Below are positions 8,194 to 16,234 of a stretch of DNA of 32,848 bases, piece by piece; position 1 is the stretch's first letter; each line of letters opens with the position of its first letter. The DNA is taken from assembly GCF_002850745.1 (NCBI RefSeq), contig NZ_KZ559486.1:41046-73893 (forward strand), written 5' to 3'. This DNA is from Nonomuraea indica (GTDB lineage Bacteria > Actinomycetota > Actinomycetes > Streptosporangiales > Streptosporangiaceae). The position numbers were made by a program, and so were the translations under genes. The notes under the pieces are model-generated. The model searched no databases. It was not told where the DNA came from and saw nothing but the letters and a program-made list of their open reading frames with translations.

Positions 8194-9423
8194 ATGAAGC
8201 ACCAGTACGACCCCGCCCTGCTGCGGGGCATGACGCAGCCCCGCACCCGCCGCGAGGCCTTCCGGATCGCCGGCTTCTCCGCGGCCGGCCTGGCCCTGGC
8301 CGCCTGCGGCGTGGAAGGCCAGAAGGCGGCGCCGCCGAAGACCGACGCGGTCCAGGACTACTGGGCCAAGCAGACCAAGCACGGCAAGGTGGTCTTCGCC
8401 AACTGGCCGGAGTACATGCCGGAGGATCAGGCTCCGCTGAAGCAGTTCCAGAAGGAGACCGGCATCGCCTACGAGTACAAGGAGGTCATCCAGGAGAACG
8501 CCGAGTTCTTCGGCAAGGCCGACCCCGTGCTCCGCGCCGGCCAGTCGCTGGGCTACGACATCGTCGTCATGACCAACGGCATCCAGCTCCAGCACATGAT
8601 CGAGCTGGGCTACTGCGTGCCGCTGGACCACTCCAAGCTGCCGAACTTCGCGGCCAACGCCGGGGCGGCGTACAAGAAGCGGGCCTACGACCCGGGCAAC
8701 ACCTACACGATCCCCTACACCTCGGGTGTGACGGGGATCGCGTACAACACCAAGTACGTCAAGGAAGAGCTCAAGAGCATCAACGCTCTGTTCGACCCGA
8801 AGTACAAGGGCCGGGTCGGCATGATGGCCGACGCCCAGGAGATCGCCAACTTCGGCATGATCGCGCTCGGCATCGCGCCGGAGGCGTCGACCGAGGCGGA
8901 CTGGCAGAAGGCCGGGGAGAAGCTCAAGGCCCAGCGCGACGCGGGAATCGTCCGGAAGTACTACGACCAGGCGTACATCGACGCGGTGTCGAAGGGCGAC
9001 ATCTGGATCAGCATGGCCTGGTCGGGCGACGTCTTCCAGCGTCAGCTCGCGGGCGAGCCGGTCGAGTTCTACGTGCCCGAGGAAGGGGGCACCATCTGGA
9101 CCGACAACATGCTCATCCCGAAGGGCGCCGCCAACCCGGTCGACGCGCTCATGCTCATGGACTTCCTGTACAAGCCGGCCATCGCCGCCGAGCTGGACGA
9201 GTTCATCCAGTTCATCACCCCGGTGCCGGCCGTGCAGGACATCCTCAAGGACAAGGCCGCCAAGGCCACGGGCGAGGACAAGGAGTCGCTGGACCAGATG
9301 GTCTCCAGCCCGCTCATGTTCCCGACCGAGGCCGACTACGCCAAGCTGCACAGCTACACCAAGCTGACCACGGCGCAGGAGCAGGTCTTCAACCCGATCT
9401 TCCAGTCGATCACGCAGGCGTAG
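8194..9423 (+). CDS. potD: Polyamine ABC transporter substrate-binding lipoprotein
   Basis: The 409-residue protein has a twin-Arg-like TRREAFRIAGFSAAGLALAAC leader. The lipobox LAAC places the lipidated Cys at residue 38, so it is a membrane-anchored lipoprotein, possibly exported by Tat. The mature part contains VVFANWPEYMPED and YDIVVMTNGIQLQHMIE, typical of the PotD/PotF spermidine-putrescine binding family (type 2 fold). Downstream GDIWISMAWSGDVFQ also fits. ATG 8194 is chosen; TTG 8182 is in frame but sits too close to AGGAA. Ligand choice among putrescine, spermidine and relatives cannot be fixed from sequence. Confidence 0.9.
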   Translation: MKHQYDPALLRGMTQPRTRREAFRIAGFSAAGLALAACGVEGQKAAPPKTDAVQDYWAKQTKHGKVVFANWPEYMPEDQAPLKQFQKETGIAYEYKEVIQENAEFFGKADPVLRAGQSLGYDIVVMTNGIQLQHMIELGYCVPLDHSKLPNFAANAGAAYKKRAYDPGNTYTIPYTSGVTGIAYNTKYVKEELKSINALFDPKYKGRVGMMADAQEIANFGMIALGIAPEASTEADWQKAGEKLKAQRDAGIVRKYYDQAYIDAVSKGDIWISMAWSGDVFQRQLAGEPVEFYVPEEGGTIWTDNMLIPKGAANPVDALMLMDFLYKPAIAAELDEFIQFITPVPAVQDILKDKAAKATGEDKESLDQMVSSPLMFPTEADYAKLHSYTKLTTAQEQVFNPIFQSITQA

Positions 9424-9426
9424 GGC

Positions 9427-10278
9427 ATGAAGCGCCTCACCCCGTACCTGCTGGCGCTGCCTGGCTGGATGTGGCTGGCGATCTTCCTGGTGGTGCCGAT
9501 GGCCGCCATGGCGTCGGTGTCGCTGCAGACGGGCAACGCCATCGACGGCTTCGCGATGACGTTCAGCGTCTCCAACTACACCGACGCTCTCAGCCGCTAC
9601 AGCACCCAGCTCGTGCGCTCCCTGGCGTACGGCGGAGCGGCCACGCTGGCGATGCTGCTGATCGGCTACCCGGTGGCCTACTGGATCGCCTTCAAGGGCG
9701 GCCACCGCAAGTCGATGTACCTGTTCCTGCTCCTGCTGCCGTTCTTCGTGTCGTTCGTGCTGCGGACGATCTCGTGGGGTTTCCTGCTGGCCGACGACGG
9801 CATCCTGTTCGGCACGCTGAAGGGCTGGGGGCTGCTGCCCGCCGACTTCCACGTGCTCGCCACGGCGTTCGCGGTGATCGCCGGCCTGACGTACAACTGG
9901 CTGCCGTTCATGATCCTGCCGATCTACGTGGCGCTGGAGCGGGTCGACCCGCGGGTCGTGGAGGCGGCGCAGGACCTGTACGCCTCCCGCACGGCGGCCT
10001 TCCGGCGGGTCGTGCTGCCGCTGTCGCTGCCGGGGGTGTTCGCCGGGGTGCTCATGACGTTCGTGCCCGCCACGGCGGACCCGGTCAACGCCCAGGTGCT
10101 CGGCGGCACGTCCAACACCATGATCGGCAACATCATCCAGACCACCTACCTGACCAACCTGCAGTACCCGACGGCCTCGGCGCTGTCGTTCACGCTCATG
10201 GCGGTGCTGCTCGTGGGCATCTTCGTCTACGCCCGGGTGCTCGGCACGGAGAACGTGCTGGAGGCGGCGGCGCGATGA
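9427..10278 (+). CDS. potB: Polyamine ABC transporter permease (PotB type)
   Basis: The 283-residue membrane protein has about six hydrophobic segments. The first is LPGWMWLAIFLVVPMAAMASV. The cytoplasmic EAA loop reads VEAAQDLYASRTAAFRRVVLPLSLPGV, which docks to the ATPase. ATG 9427 lies 3 nt after the binding-protein stop and has almost no ribosome site, so it relies on coupling. It overlaps the next permease by ATGA. It would form a heterodimeric channel with the following gene product. Confidence 0.9.
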   Translation: MKRLTPYLLALPGWMWLAIFLVVPMAAMASVSLQTGNAIDGFAMTFSVSNYTDALSRYSTQLVRSLAYGGAATLAMLLIGYPVAYWIAFKGGHRKSMYLFLLLLPFFVSFVLRTISWGFLLADDGILFGTLKGWGLLPADFHVLATAFAVIAGLTYNWLPFMILPIYVALERVDPRVVEAAQDLYASRTAAFRRVVLPLSLPGVFAGVLMTFVPATADPVNAQVLGGTSNTMIGNIIQTTYLTNLQYPTASALSFTLMAVLLVGIFVYARVLGTENVLEAAAR

Positions 10279-11078
10279 CCAGACTGTCCACCCGGATGCG
10301 CGGGAAGCTCGGCGACCGGCTGCTGCACGCCTACACCTGGCTGATCATCGCCTGGCTGTCGTCGCCGATCGCCGTGATGATCCTGTTCGGCTTCAACGAC
10401 AAGAAGAGCAAGTCCAACACGAGGTGGCAGGGCTTCACGCTCCGGTGGTACCAGGAGCTGTTCGGCATCTCCGACCTCACCACCGCGCTGCTCAACTCGA
10501 TCTACATCGCGGTGGCCAGCACCGTCGTCACGGTGGTGATCGGCACGATGCTGGGCCTGGCGCTGGGCCGCCACCGCTTCAAGGGACGGGGCGTCACCAA
10601 CTTCCTGGTCTTCGCCGCCATCTCCACCCCCGAACTGGTCATGGGCGCCTCGCTGCTGTCGCTGTTCGTCTCGGCCAACCTGCCGCGCGACGCCGCCACG
10701 ATCACGATCGCGCACGTGCTGTTCTCGCTGTCGTTCGTCACGGTGACCGTGCGGGCGCGCGTCGTCACGCTGGACCCGTCGCTGGAGGAGGCGGCCCGAG
10801 ACCTGGGCGCCACCCCGTGGGGGACCTTCCGCCAGGTGACGCTGCCGGCCATCATGCCGGGCGTGGCGGCGGGCGCGATGCTGGCCTTCGCGCTGTCCAT
10901 CGACGACTACGTGGTCACCAGCTTCGTCAACGGCTCGACCATCACGTTCCCGCTGTGGATCATCGGCTCCGTCAAGACAGGCATCCCGCCGCAGGTCAAC
11001 GTCATGGGTACGCTGATCTTCGGCATCGGCGTGCTCATCGCGATCGCCAACGCGGTCGCCGCGCGCCGCCGCGCCTGA
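10275..11078 (+). CDS. potC: Polyamine ABC transporter permease (PotC type)
   Basis: The 267-residue membrane protein has about six hydrophobic segments. The N-terminal ITWL-like helix is followed by a periplasmic loop with NTRWQGFTLRWYQELF, typical of PotC/PotI. The EAA loop reads LEEAARDLGATPWGTFRQVTLPAIMPGV. The DDYVVTSFVNG stretch is highly conserved in PotC proteins. It is translationally coupled to the preceding permease by a 4-base overlap. The operon's transporter part ends at a GC-rich hairpin 18 bp downstream. Confidence 0.9.
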   Translation: MTRLSTRMRGKLGDRLLHAYTWLIIAWLSSPIAVMILFGFNDKKSKSNTRWQGFTLRWYQELFGISDLTTALLNSIYIAVASTVVTVVIGTMLGLALGRHRFKGRGVTNFLVFAAISTPELVMGASLLSLFVSANLPRDAATITIAHVLFSLSFVTVTVRARVVTLDPSLEEAARDLGATPWGTFRQVTLPAIMPGVAAGAMLAFALSIDDYVVTSFVNGSTITFPLWIIGSVKTGIPPQVNVMGTLIFGIGVLIAIANAVAARRRA

Positions 11079-11096
11079 CGCCCGCGCACCAAGCTT

Positions 11097-11118
11097 CCCC
11101 CCGCGGCCCCGCGGGGGG
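11097..11118 (+). terminator. GC-rich hairpin after the transporter operon
   Basis: CCCCCCGC (11097-11104) pairs with GCGGGGGG (11111-11118) across a GGCCCC loop. Only TT follows, so it is a hairpin terminator of the actinobacterial type with no U tract. It sits 18 bp after the permease stop and may separate or attenuate expression of the oxidase gene. Confidence 0.6.
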
Positions 11119-11243
11119 TTACGCGTACTCCGGCAAAGAACAGGGAGGCGAGATCGGATACCGGCGGGGGGAACCCGCGCGAGGTCAAACACCTTGAGAT
11201 CCCGCAATCACACAACGAACAACACCGTAGGGAAGTGGGATTT

Positions 11244-12638
11244 GTGGATCCGCTGAAGGCGCTTGCTGACGCGGAGCGCAAGCCGTACTGGCTGGACACC
11301 CCGGCCAGACCCGAGCCGCGACCGCGGCTCATCGGAGACACGAGCGCCGACCTGGTCGTCGTCGGCGGAGGCTTCTCGGGGCTGTGGACGGCCCTGATGG
11401 CCAAGGAACGCGACCCCGGGCAGGACGTCGTCCTGCTGGAGGGGCGCCGGATCGGCTGGGCGGCCTCCGGCCGCAACGGCGGGTTCTGCATGGCGACCCT
11501 CACCCATGGCCTGGCCAACGGCCTGGAACGCTGGCCCGACGAGATCGGCCGGCTCGAACGCCTGGGCGTGGAGAACCTCGACGAGATCGAGCGGACGCTG
11601 GAACGCCACGGCATCGACTGCTCGTTCGAGCGCACCGGAGAGCTGAACGTCGCCACGGAGCCGTGGCAGCTCGACGGGCTGACCGAACACCTCGACCTGA
11701 TCGCCGAGCTGGGCCTCGACTACGAGGCGATGGACCGGGAGCAGGTCCGGGCGGAGATCGACTCGCCCACCTACCTGGGCGGGCTCTGGGACCGCCGGGG
11801 CTGCGCCATGCTCGACCCGGCCCGCCTGGCGTGGGGGCTGCGGGAGGCGTGCCTGCGGCTCGGCGTACGCGTCTACGAGCGCACCCCGGTCCGCTCGCTC
11901 GACGACGACGGGACCGTCATCCGCCTGCACACCCCGCACGGAGTCGCCTCCGGGCGCCGGGTCGCGCTCGGCACGGGGGTGTTCCCGCCGCTGCTGCGCC
12001 GGCTCAAGCACTTCGTGGTGCCGGTCTACGACTACGCGCTCATGACGGAGCCGCTGTCGGACGACCAGCTCGCCGCGATCGGCTGGCGCAACCGGCAGGG
12101 CGTCGGCGACTCGGCCAACCAGTTCCACTACTACCGGCTGACCGACGACAACCGGATCCTGTGGGGCGGCTACGACGCCGTCTACTACAACGGGGGCCTG
12201 GTCAAGCCGGAGTACGACCAGCGTGACCAGACGTTCGTCACCCTGGCCGAGCACTTCGCCACCACCTTCCCCCAGCTTCCGGACGTGCGCTTCACGCACC
12301 GCTGGGGCGGCGTGATCGACACGTGCAGCAGGTTCAGCGCCTTCTACGGCCGGGCGCACGGCGGACGGCTGGCCTACGCGGTCGGCTACACCGGCATGGG
12401 CGTCGGCGCCACCCGCTTCGGCGCCAACGTCATGCTCGACCTGCTGTCAGGTGAGCGGACCGAGCGGACGGAGCTGCGCATGGTGCGGGAGAAGCCCGTC
12501 CCGTTCCCGCCCGAGCCGGTGCGGTCGGGGGTGATCCAGTTCACCCGCTGGTCGATCGCCCAGGCCGACCGCCACCAGGGCCGGCGCAACCTGTGGTTGC
12601 GGACCCTCGACCGGATGGGCCTCGGGTTCGACTCCTGA
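11244..12638 (+). CDS. FAD-dependent amine oxidoreductase (gamma-glutamylputrescine oxidase-like)
   Basis: The 464-residue protein belongs to the DAO/PuuB family. It begins DPLKALADAERKPYWLDTPARP, then a dinucleotide-binding motif VVVGGGFSGLWTAL (G41-G46) and GWAASGRNGGF, the hallmark FAD contact of PuuB and OrdL proteins. The C-terminus has YAVGYTGMGVGATRFGANVMLDLL, closing the FAD site. It would oxidise putrescine or a gamma-glutamylated amine to the aldehyde used by the dehydrogenase upstream. GTG 11244 is preferred over GTG 11235 because AGGGAAG (11229-11235) then sits 8 nt away. No gamma-glutamylpolyamine synthetase is in the window, so the free amine may be the substrate. Confidence 0.88.
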   Translation: MDPLKALADAERKPYWLDTPARPEPRPRLIGDTSADLVVVGGGFSGLWTALMAKERDPGQDVVLLEGRRIGWAASGRNGGFCMATLTHGLANGLERWPDEIGRLERLGVENLDEIERTLERHGIDCSFERTGELNVATEPWQLDGLTEHLDLIAELGLDYEAMDREQVRAEIDSPTYLGGLWDRRGCAMLDPARLAWGLREACLRLGVRVYERTPVRSLDDDGTVIRLHTPHGVASGRRVALGTGVFPPLLRRLKHFVVPVYDYALMTEPLSDDQLAAIGWRNRQGVGDSANQFHYYRLTDDNRILWGGYDAVYYNGGLVKPEYDQRDQTFVTLAEHFATTFPQLPDVRFTHRWGGVIDTCSRFSAFYGRAHGGRLAYAVGYTGMGVGATRFGANVMLDLLSGERTERTELRMVREKPVPFPPEPVRSGVIQFTRWSIAQADRHQGRRNLWLRTLDRMGLGFDS

Positions 12639-12657
12639 CCCGCGGATGCCGCGAGGC

Positions 12658-12688
12658 CGCGGCGGCCGGGTGCCGGCCGGTCGCCGCG
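12658..12688 (+). terminator. Possible terminator after the amine oxidase
   Basis: GGCCGG-GTG-CCGGCC (12664-12678) is extended by CGCGGC and GCCGCG outer arms with a 4-nt bulge. No U tract is present. It lies between the oxidase stop and the next gene start. Confidence 0.4.
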
Positions 12689-12705
12689 ACCCCCACACTG
12701 GGGGC

Positions 12706-13581
12706 ATGAGGATCACTTTCGCGGCCGACGGGATCGAGCTGGCCGGCGACCTGCGCGTGCCGGCCGGCGCGCGCGGGCCGCTGCCCGCGCTCGTGCTCAC
12801 CGGGCCGTTCACCGGCGTCCGCGACCAGGTGACCGGTCTGTACGCCGAACGGCTCACCGGCGAGGGGTACGTCACGCTGGCGTTCGACCATCGCAACTGG
12901 GGCGAGTCCCGGGGCACGCCGCGGCGGCACGAGGATCCGCAGGGCAAGCTGAACGACCTGCGGGCCGCGGTGTCGCTGCTGAGATCGCGGCCGGAGGTGG
13001 ACGGTGAGCGGATCGGCGCCGTCGGCATCTGCCTCGGCGGCGGGTACGCGCTGAAGTTCGCCGCCTTCGACCCCCGGGTGAAGGTGTTCGCCGGGATCGC
13101 CGGGGCGTACAACAACCCCTACGCGATGCGGGCCGGCATGGACTACCAGGCGGCGCTGGCCGCTCTCGGCGAGGTGCTGGAACGCCAGGACCGGGGCGGG
13201 CCGGTCGAGTACCTCCCGGCCGTGGCCGAGGAGGGCGAGGCCGCCATGCCCGGCGACGAGCCGTGGGCCTACTACGGCACCGGGCGGGCCGCCTCGGCGA
13301 CCTGGCGGAACGAGGTCACCCGGGCCAGCGTCCGCGAGCTGATCACCATGGACAACATGATGGGCGCGGACTTCCTGTCGCCCAAGCCGGCGCTCATCGT
13401 GCACGGGGTGGTCGACCGGTTCTGCTCGCCGGAGGGCGCGGAGGAGGCGTTCCGGCGGCTCGACGAGCCCAAACGGCTCGTCTGGCTCGACGCGCGGCGG
13501 CACATCGACCTCTACGACGCCGAGCCGTACGTGTCGCAGGCCGTCGAGGCGACCGCGGCCTTCCTGCGCGAGCATCTGTGA
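12706..13581 (+). CDS. Alpha/beta hydrolase, dienelactone hydrolase-like
   Basis: The 291-residue cytoplasmic protein has an alpha/beta hydrolase fold. The nucleophile elbow GICLGG puts Cys109 at the nucleophile position, as in dienelactone hydrolases, rather than Ser. D237 in HGVVDRFCSPE and H266 in ARRHIDLYD complete the triad. HRNWGESRGTPRRHEDP is typical of a common actinobacterial subgroup of uncharacterised hydrolases. The substrate is unknown. ATG 12706 has no good ribosome site, but CACACT lies 6 nt upstream, suggesting leaderless expression. The gene appears independent of the polyamine operon. Confidence 0.85.
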   Translation: MRITFAADGIELAGDLRVPAGARGPLPALVLTGPFTGVRDQVTGLYAERLTGEGYVTLAFDHRNWGESRGTPRRHEDPQGKLNDLRAAVSLLRSRPEVDGERIGAVGICLGGGYALKFAAFDPRVKVFAGIAGAYNNPYAMRAGMDYQAALAALGEVLERQDRGGPVEYLPAVAEEGEAAMPGDEPWAYYGTGRAASATWRNEVTRASVRELITMDNMMGADFLSPKPALIVHGVVDRFCSPEGAEEAFRRLDEPKRLVWLDARRHIDLYDAEPYVSQAVEATAAFLREHL

Positions 13582-13632
13582 CCCCGCCCCCCGAGGTGTG
13601 ACAAGGCGGGCATGAGGGGATGGATCGTCGTG

Positions 13633-13655
13633 ACCCCCGGTGACATCTCGGGGGT
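13633..13655 (+). promoter_or_regulatory. Hairpin overlapping the ribosome site of the serine hydrolase gene
   Basis: ACCCCCG (13633-13639) and CGGGGGT (13649-13655) form a perfect 7-bp stem with a 9-nt loop. The GGGGG used as ribosome site for GTG 13662 is in the right arm, so folding would block translation. The stem could equally be a protein operator. Confidence 0.4.
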
Positions 13656-13661
13656 TGCTGC

Positions 13662-14597
13662 GTGGGTGCGACAGGACGGGGTGCCGTGCTCGCCACGGCC
13701 CTGCTGGGGTTCGGGCTGGGGGCCGGGTGCGGCACCGAGCGGGCGGTGGGCCCGCCCTCGCCGGTGGCGTCCGCGCGGGCCCGGATCATCGTGGCGCCCT
13801 GCGTGCTGAAGGTGGCCGATCCGCGCGCCGGCCGGGCCGCCCGCGCCCGGCTGCTGCGTGACATCGACCGCTACCTGGCCGGACGGCCCGGCCGGATCGT
13901 CTTCGCCGCGCACGACCTGGTGACCGGCGTGCGGCTGGGCCGCGGGGAGCACGAGCGCGGCACCATCACGGCCAGCGGCGCCAAGGTGGACATCCTGGCC
14001 AGGCTGCTGGTGCTGCGCCGTACCGGGCCGGCGGCGGGGGAGCGGGAGCTGGCGTCCCGCATGATCCGCGAGAGCGACAACGCGGCGGCCGACACGCTGT
14101 GGGGGCGGGTGGGCGCGGGCGGCGGCATGAGCGGCTTCTACCGCCGGGCGGGGATGCGGGAGACCACGCCGGGGCCGAGCAGGTTCTGGGGCGGCACCAC
14201 CACCAGCCCGGCCGACCGGATCAGGCTGCTGACCGTCCTGGCCAGGGGCGGGGCCGGGCTGAGCGCCGCGGACCGCCGCCTGGTGCTCGGCCTCATGAGC
14301 CGGGTCCGGCCGGAGCAGGCGTGGGGGGTCAGCGCCGCCGCCCGGCCCGGCGACCGGGTGGCGCTCAAGAACGGCTGGACCCCGCGGCCGTTCGTCCGCA
14401 ACACGTGGGCGGTGACCAGCTACGGGCGGATCACCGGCCCGGGCCGGGACCTGCTGCTGTCGGTGCAGACCGACCAGCAGGCCGGTGAGGGGCAGGGCAT
14501 CCAGGCCATCGAGGGGCTCGCCCGGCTGGTCGGCACCCGCCTCGCCGGCCTCGCCCCGCTCCGCTCCCGGCCCTGCGCCGCGCGCGCGGCGGCGTGA
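13662..14597 (+). CDS. Serine hydrolase lipoprotein, class A beta-lactamase fold
   Basis: The 311-residue protein has a short leader ending in LGAGC, with the lipid-modified Cys at residue 23, so it is a membrane-anchored lipoprotein. The active-site motifs are S105-G-A-K108 (SxxK), S138-D-N140 (SDN) and K236-N-G238 (KTG equivalent). The expected Omega-loop EP(E166)LN motif is not visible: the region reads TTPGPSRFWGGTT. It may therefore be a peptidase- or esterase-like relative or a weak acylating protein rather than a true beta-lactamase. GTG 13662 is 7 nt after GGGGG. Its 3' end lies inside a 49-bp tandem repeat. Confidence 0.82.
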   Translation: MGATGRGAVLATALLGFGLGAGCGTERAVGPPSPVASARARIIVAPCVLKVADPRAGRAARARLLRDIDRYLAGRPGRIVFAAHDLVTGVRLGRGEHERGTITASGAKVDILARLLVLRRTGPAAGERELASRMIRESDNAAADTLWGRVGAGGGMSGFYRRAGMRETTPGPSRFWGGTTTSPADRIRLLTVLARGGAGLSAADRRLVLGLMSRVRPEQAWGVSAAARPGDRVALKNGWTPRPFVRNTWAVTSYGRITGPGRDLLLSVQTDQQAGEGQGIQAIEGLARLVGTRLAGLAPLRSRPCAARAAA

Positions 14598-14685
14598 CGC
14601 CCCCTCCTCACCCGGCCCCGCCCGGCCGCTCCGTGCGGCGGCGTGGCGCCCCTTCCTCGCCCGGCCCCGCCCGGCCGCTCCGCGC
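14588..14685 (+). repeat. 49-bp tandem duplication across the serine hydrolase stop codon
   Basis: Two 49-bp copies (14588-14636 and 14637-14685) differ at four positions. Copy 1 contains the last codons and TGA of the serine hydrolase; in copy 2 the corresponding TGA is TGG. All the sequence between the two convergent genes (14598-14688) is thus made of this duplication. A small GCCGC-TCCGT-GCGGC stem at the junction might act in termination. Confidence 0.8.
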
Positions 14686-14688
14686 GGG

Positions 14689-16200
14689 TCAGGAGCGGGC
14701 GCGGGCCAGGACCTCCTCGGGGATCACCCTGGGCACGCCCCGGAGCCCGACGAACGCGAACACCGCCGTCACCACCAGCAACCCCGCCGTGACAAGCCCC
14801 GTGACGTGCATCCCCTCGACGAACGCCACCCGCGCCGCCCGCACCAGCGCGGCCGCCTGGTCAGGCGGCAGGGTCGCCGCCACCTCCATCGCCCCCGCGA
14901 TGGACTCGCGCGCCGCCCCGGCGGGCACCCCGGCCGGCAGGCGCAGACCGGCGCTGTAGGCGCTGTTGAGCACCGTGCCGAGAACCGCGATGCCGAGCGC
15001 GCCGCCCAGCTCGAACGACGTCTCCGACACCGCCGCCGCGGCCCCGGCGCGTTCCCTGGGCACGGCGGCCAGCACGTTGTCGTTGTTGACGGTGAACGCG
15101 AACCCGATCCCCAGGCCGCCCACCAGCATCGCGGCCAGGATCACCGGGTAGCCGGCGTCCGTCCCGAGCGAGCCGTACACGAGGAACGCCCCGGCGTTCA
15201 GCAGCAGGCCCAGCGCCACGACGCCGTTCCGGCCGAGAGGCCCGATGAGCCGGGCCGCCAGCATCCCGCCGATCGCGCCGCTCAGCCCGCCCGGCAGGCC
15301 CGCCAGGCCCGCCTGCAGCGGTGACCAGCCGAGCACGAGCTGGAAGTACCAGGCGAAGATCAGCGACATGGCCATCATGGTGAAGATGGCCAGCAGGTTC
15401 GTGCCGATGGACGCGCTGAACGCCCGCCGCCGGAAGAGCCGCACGTCGATCAGCGGCTCGGCCAGCGTGCTCTGCCGCCGGCCGAACCAGGCCAGGCAGG
15501 CCAGCCCGAGCACGCCGGCCACCGGTACGTCCGCGTGCTCGACGCCCCTGTGCGCCGCCTCCTTGACCGCGTAGATGACCGCGACCACGCCGGTGAACGA
15601 CAGTGCCACGCTGAGCAGGTCGATCCTTCCCGCGTCGGGGTCGCGCGACTCCGGCAGCACCAGGAGGCCGCCGACGAACACCAGCGCCATGATCGGCACG
15701 TTGACGAGGAACACCGAACCCCACCAGAAGCGCTCCAGCAACAGCCCGCCCACCACTGGGCCCACGGCGAACCCGGCGGCGCTCATCCCGCTCCAGACGC
15801 CGATCGCGGCGGTGCGCTCGCGGGCGTCGGTGAAGACGTTCCGGATGATCGACAGGGTGGACGGCATGATCGTCGCACCCGCCACGCCGAGCAGTGCCCG
15901 CGCCGCGATCAGCAGCTCGGCGTTCGGCGCGTACGCGGTCACCGCCGAGGCGGCGCCGAACGCGGCGGTGCCGATGAGCAGCAGCCGCTTACGGCCGATG
16001 CGGTCGCCGACGTTGCCCATGGTGATCAGCAGGCCCGCCAGCGCGAAGCCGTACACGTCGCCGATCCAGAGCAGTTGCGTGGCGCCCGCGCCGAGCTCGC
16101 CGACCAGCCGTGGCAGCGCCAGGTGCAGGACGGTGAGGTCGAGCGAGAGCAGCAGGGTCGCCAGGCAGGCGACCACCAGGGAGGACCATCGTCTCGTCAT
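14689..16200 (-). CDS. MFS drug efflux transporter, DHA2 (EmrB/QacA) family
   Basis: The 503-residue protein has about 14 hydrophobic helices. The start LATLLLSLDLTVLHLALPRL is motif D1 of the 14-TM DHA2 group. GDRIGRKRLLLIG is motif A, and WSGMSAAGFAVGPVVGGLLL is motif C, the antiporter signature. It likely exports a hydrophobic drug or natural product by proton exchange. The ATG at 16200 has GAGGG 8 nt upstream, and 34 bp separate it from the SARP regulator stop, so both are probably co-transcribed. The longer frame to 16923 is a shadow through the regulator gene. Confidence 0.92.
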   Translation of the reverse strand: MTRRWSSLVVACLATLLLSLDLTVLHLALPRLVGELGAGATQLLWIGDVYGFALAGLLITMGNVGDRIGRKRLLLIGTAAFGAASAVTAYAPNAELLIAARALLGVAGATIMPSTLSIIRNVFTDARERTAAIGVWSGMSAAGFAVGPVVGGLLLERFWWGSVFLVNVPIMALVFVGGLLVLPESRDPDAGRIDLLSVALSFTGVVAVIYAVKEAAHRGVEHADVPVAGVLGLACLAWFGRRQSTLAEPLIDVRLFRRRAFSASIGTNLLAIFTMMAMSLIFAWYFQLVLGWSPLQAGLAGLPGGLSGAIGGMLAARLIGPLGRNGVVALGLLLNAGAFLVYGSLGTDAGYPVILAAMLVGGLGIGFAFTVNNDNVLAAVPRERAGAAAAVSETSFELGGALGIAVLGTVLNSAYSAGLRLPAGVPAGAARESIAGAMEVAATLPPDQAAALVRAARVAFVEGMHVTGLVTAGLLVVTAVFAFVGLRGVPRVIPEEVLARARS

Positions 16201-16234
16201 GCGGCCACCCTCGGCGACGCCGCTGACCGCCCGC

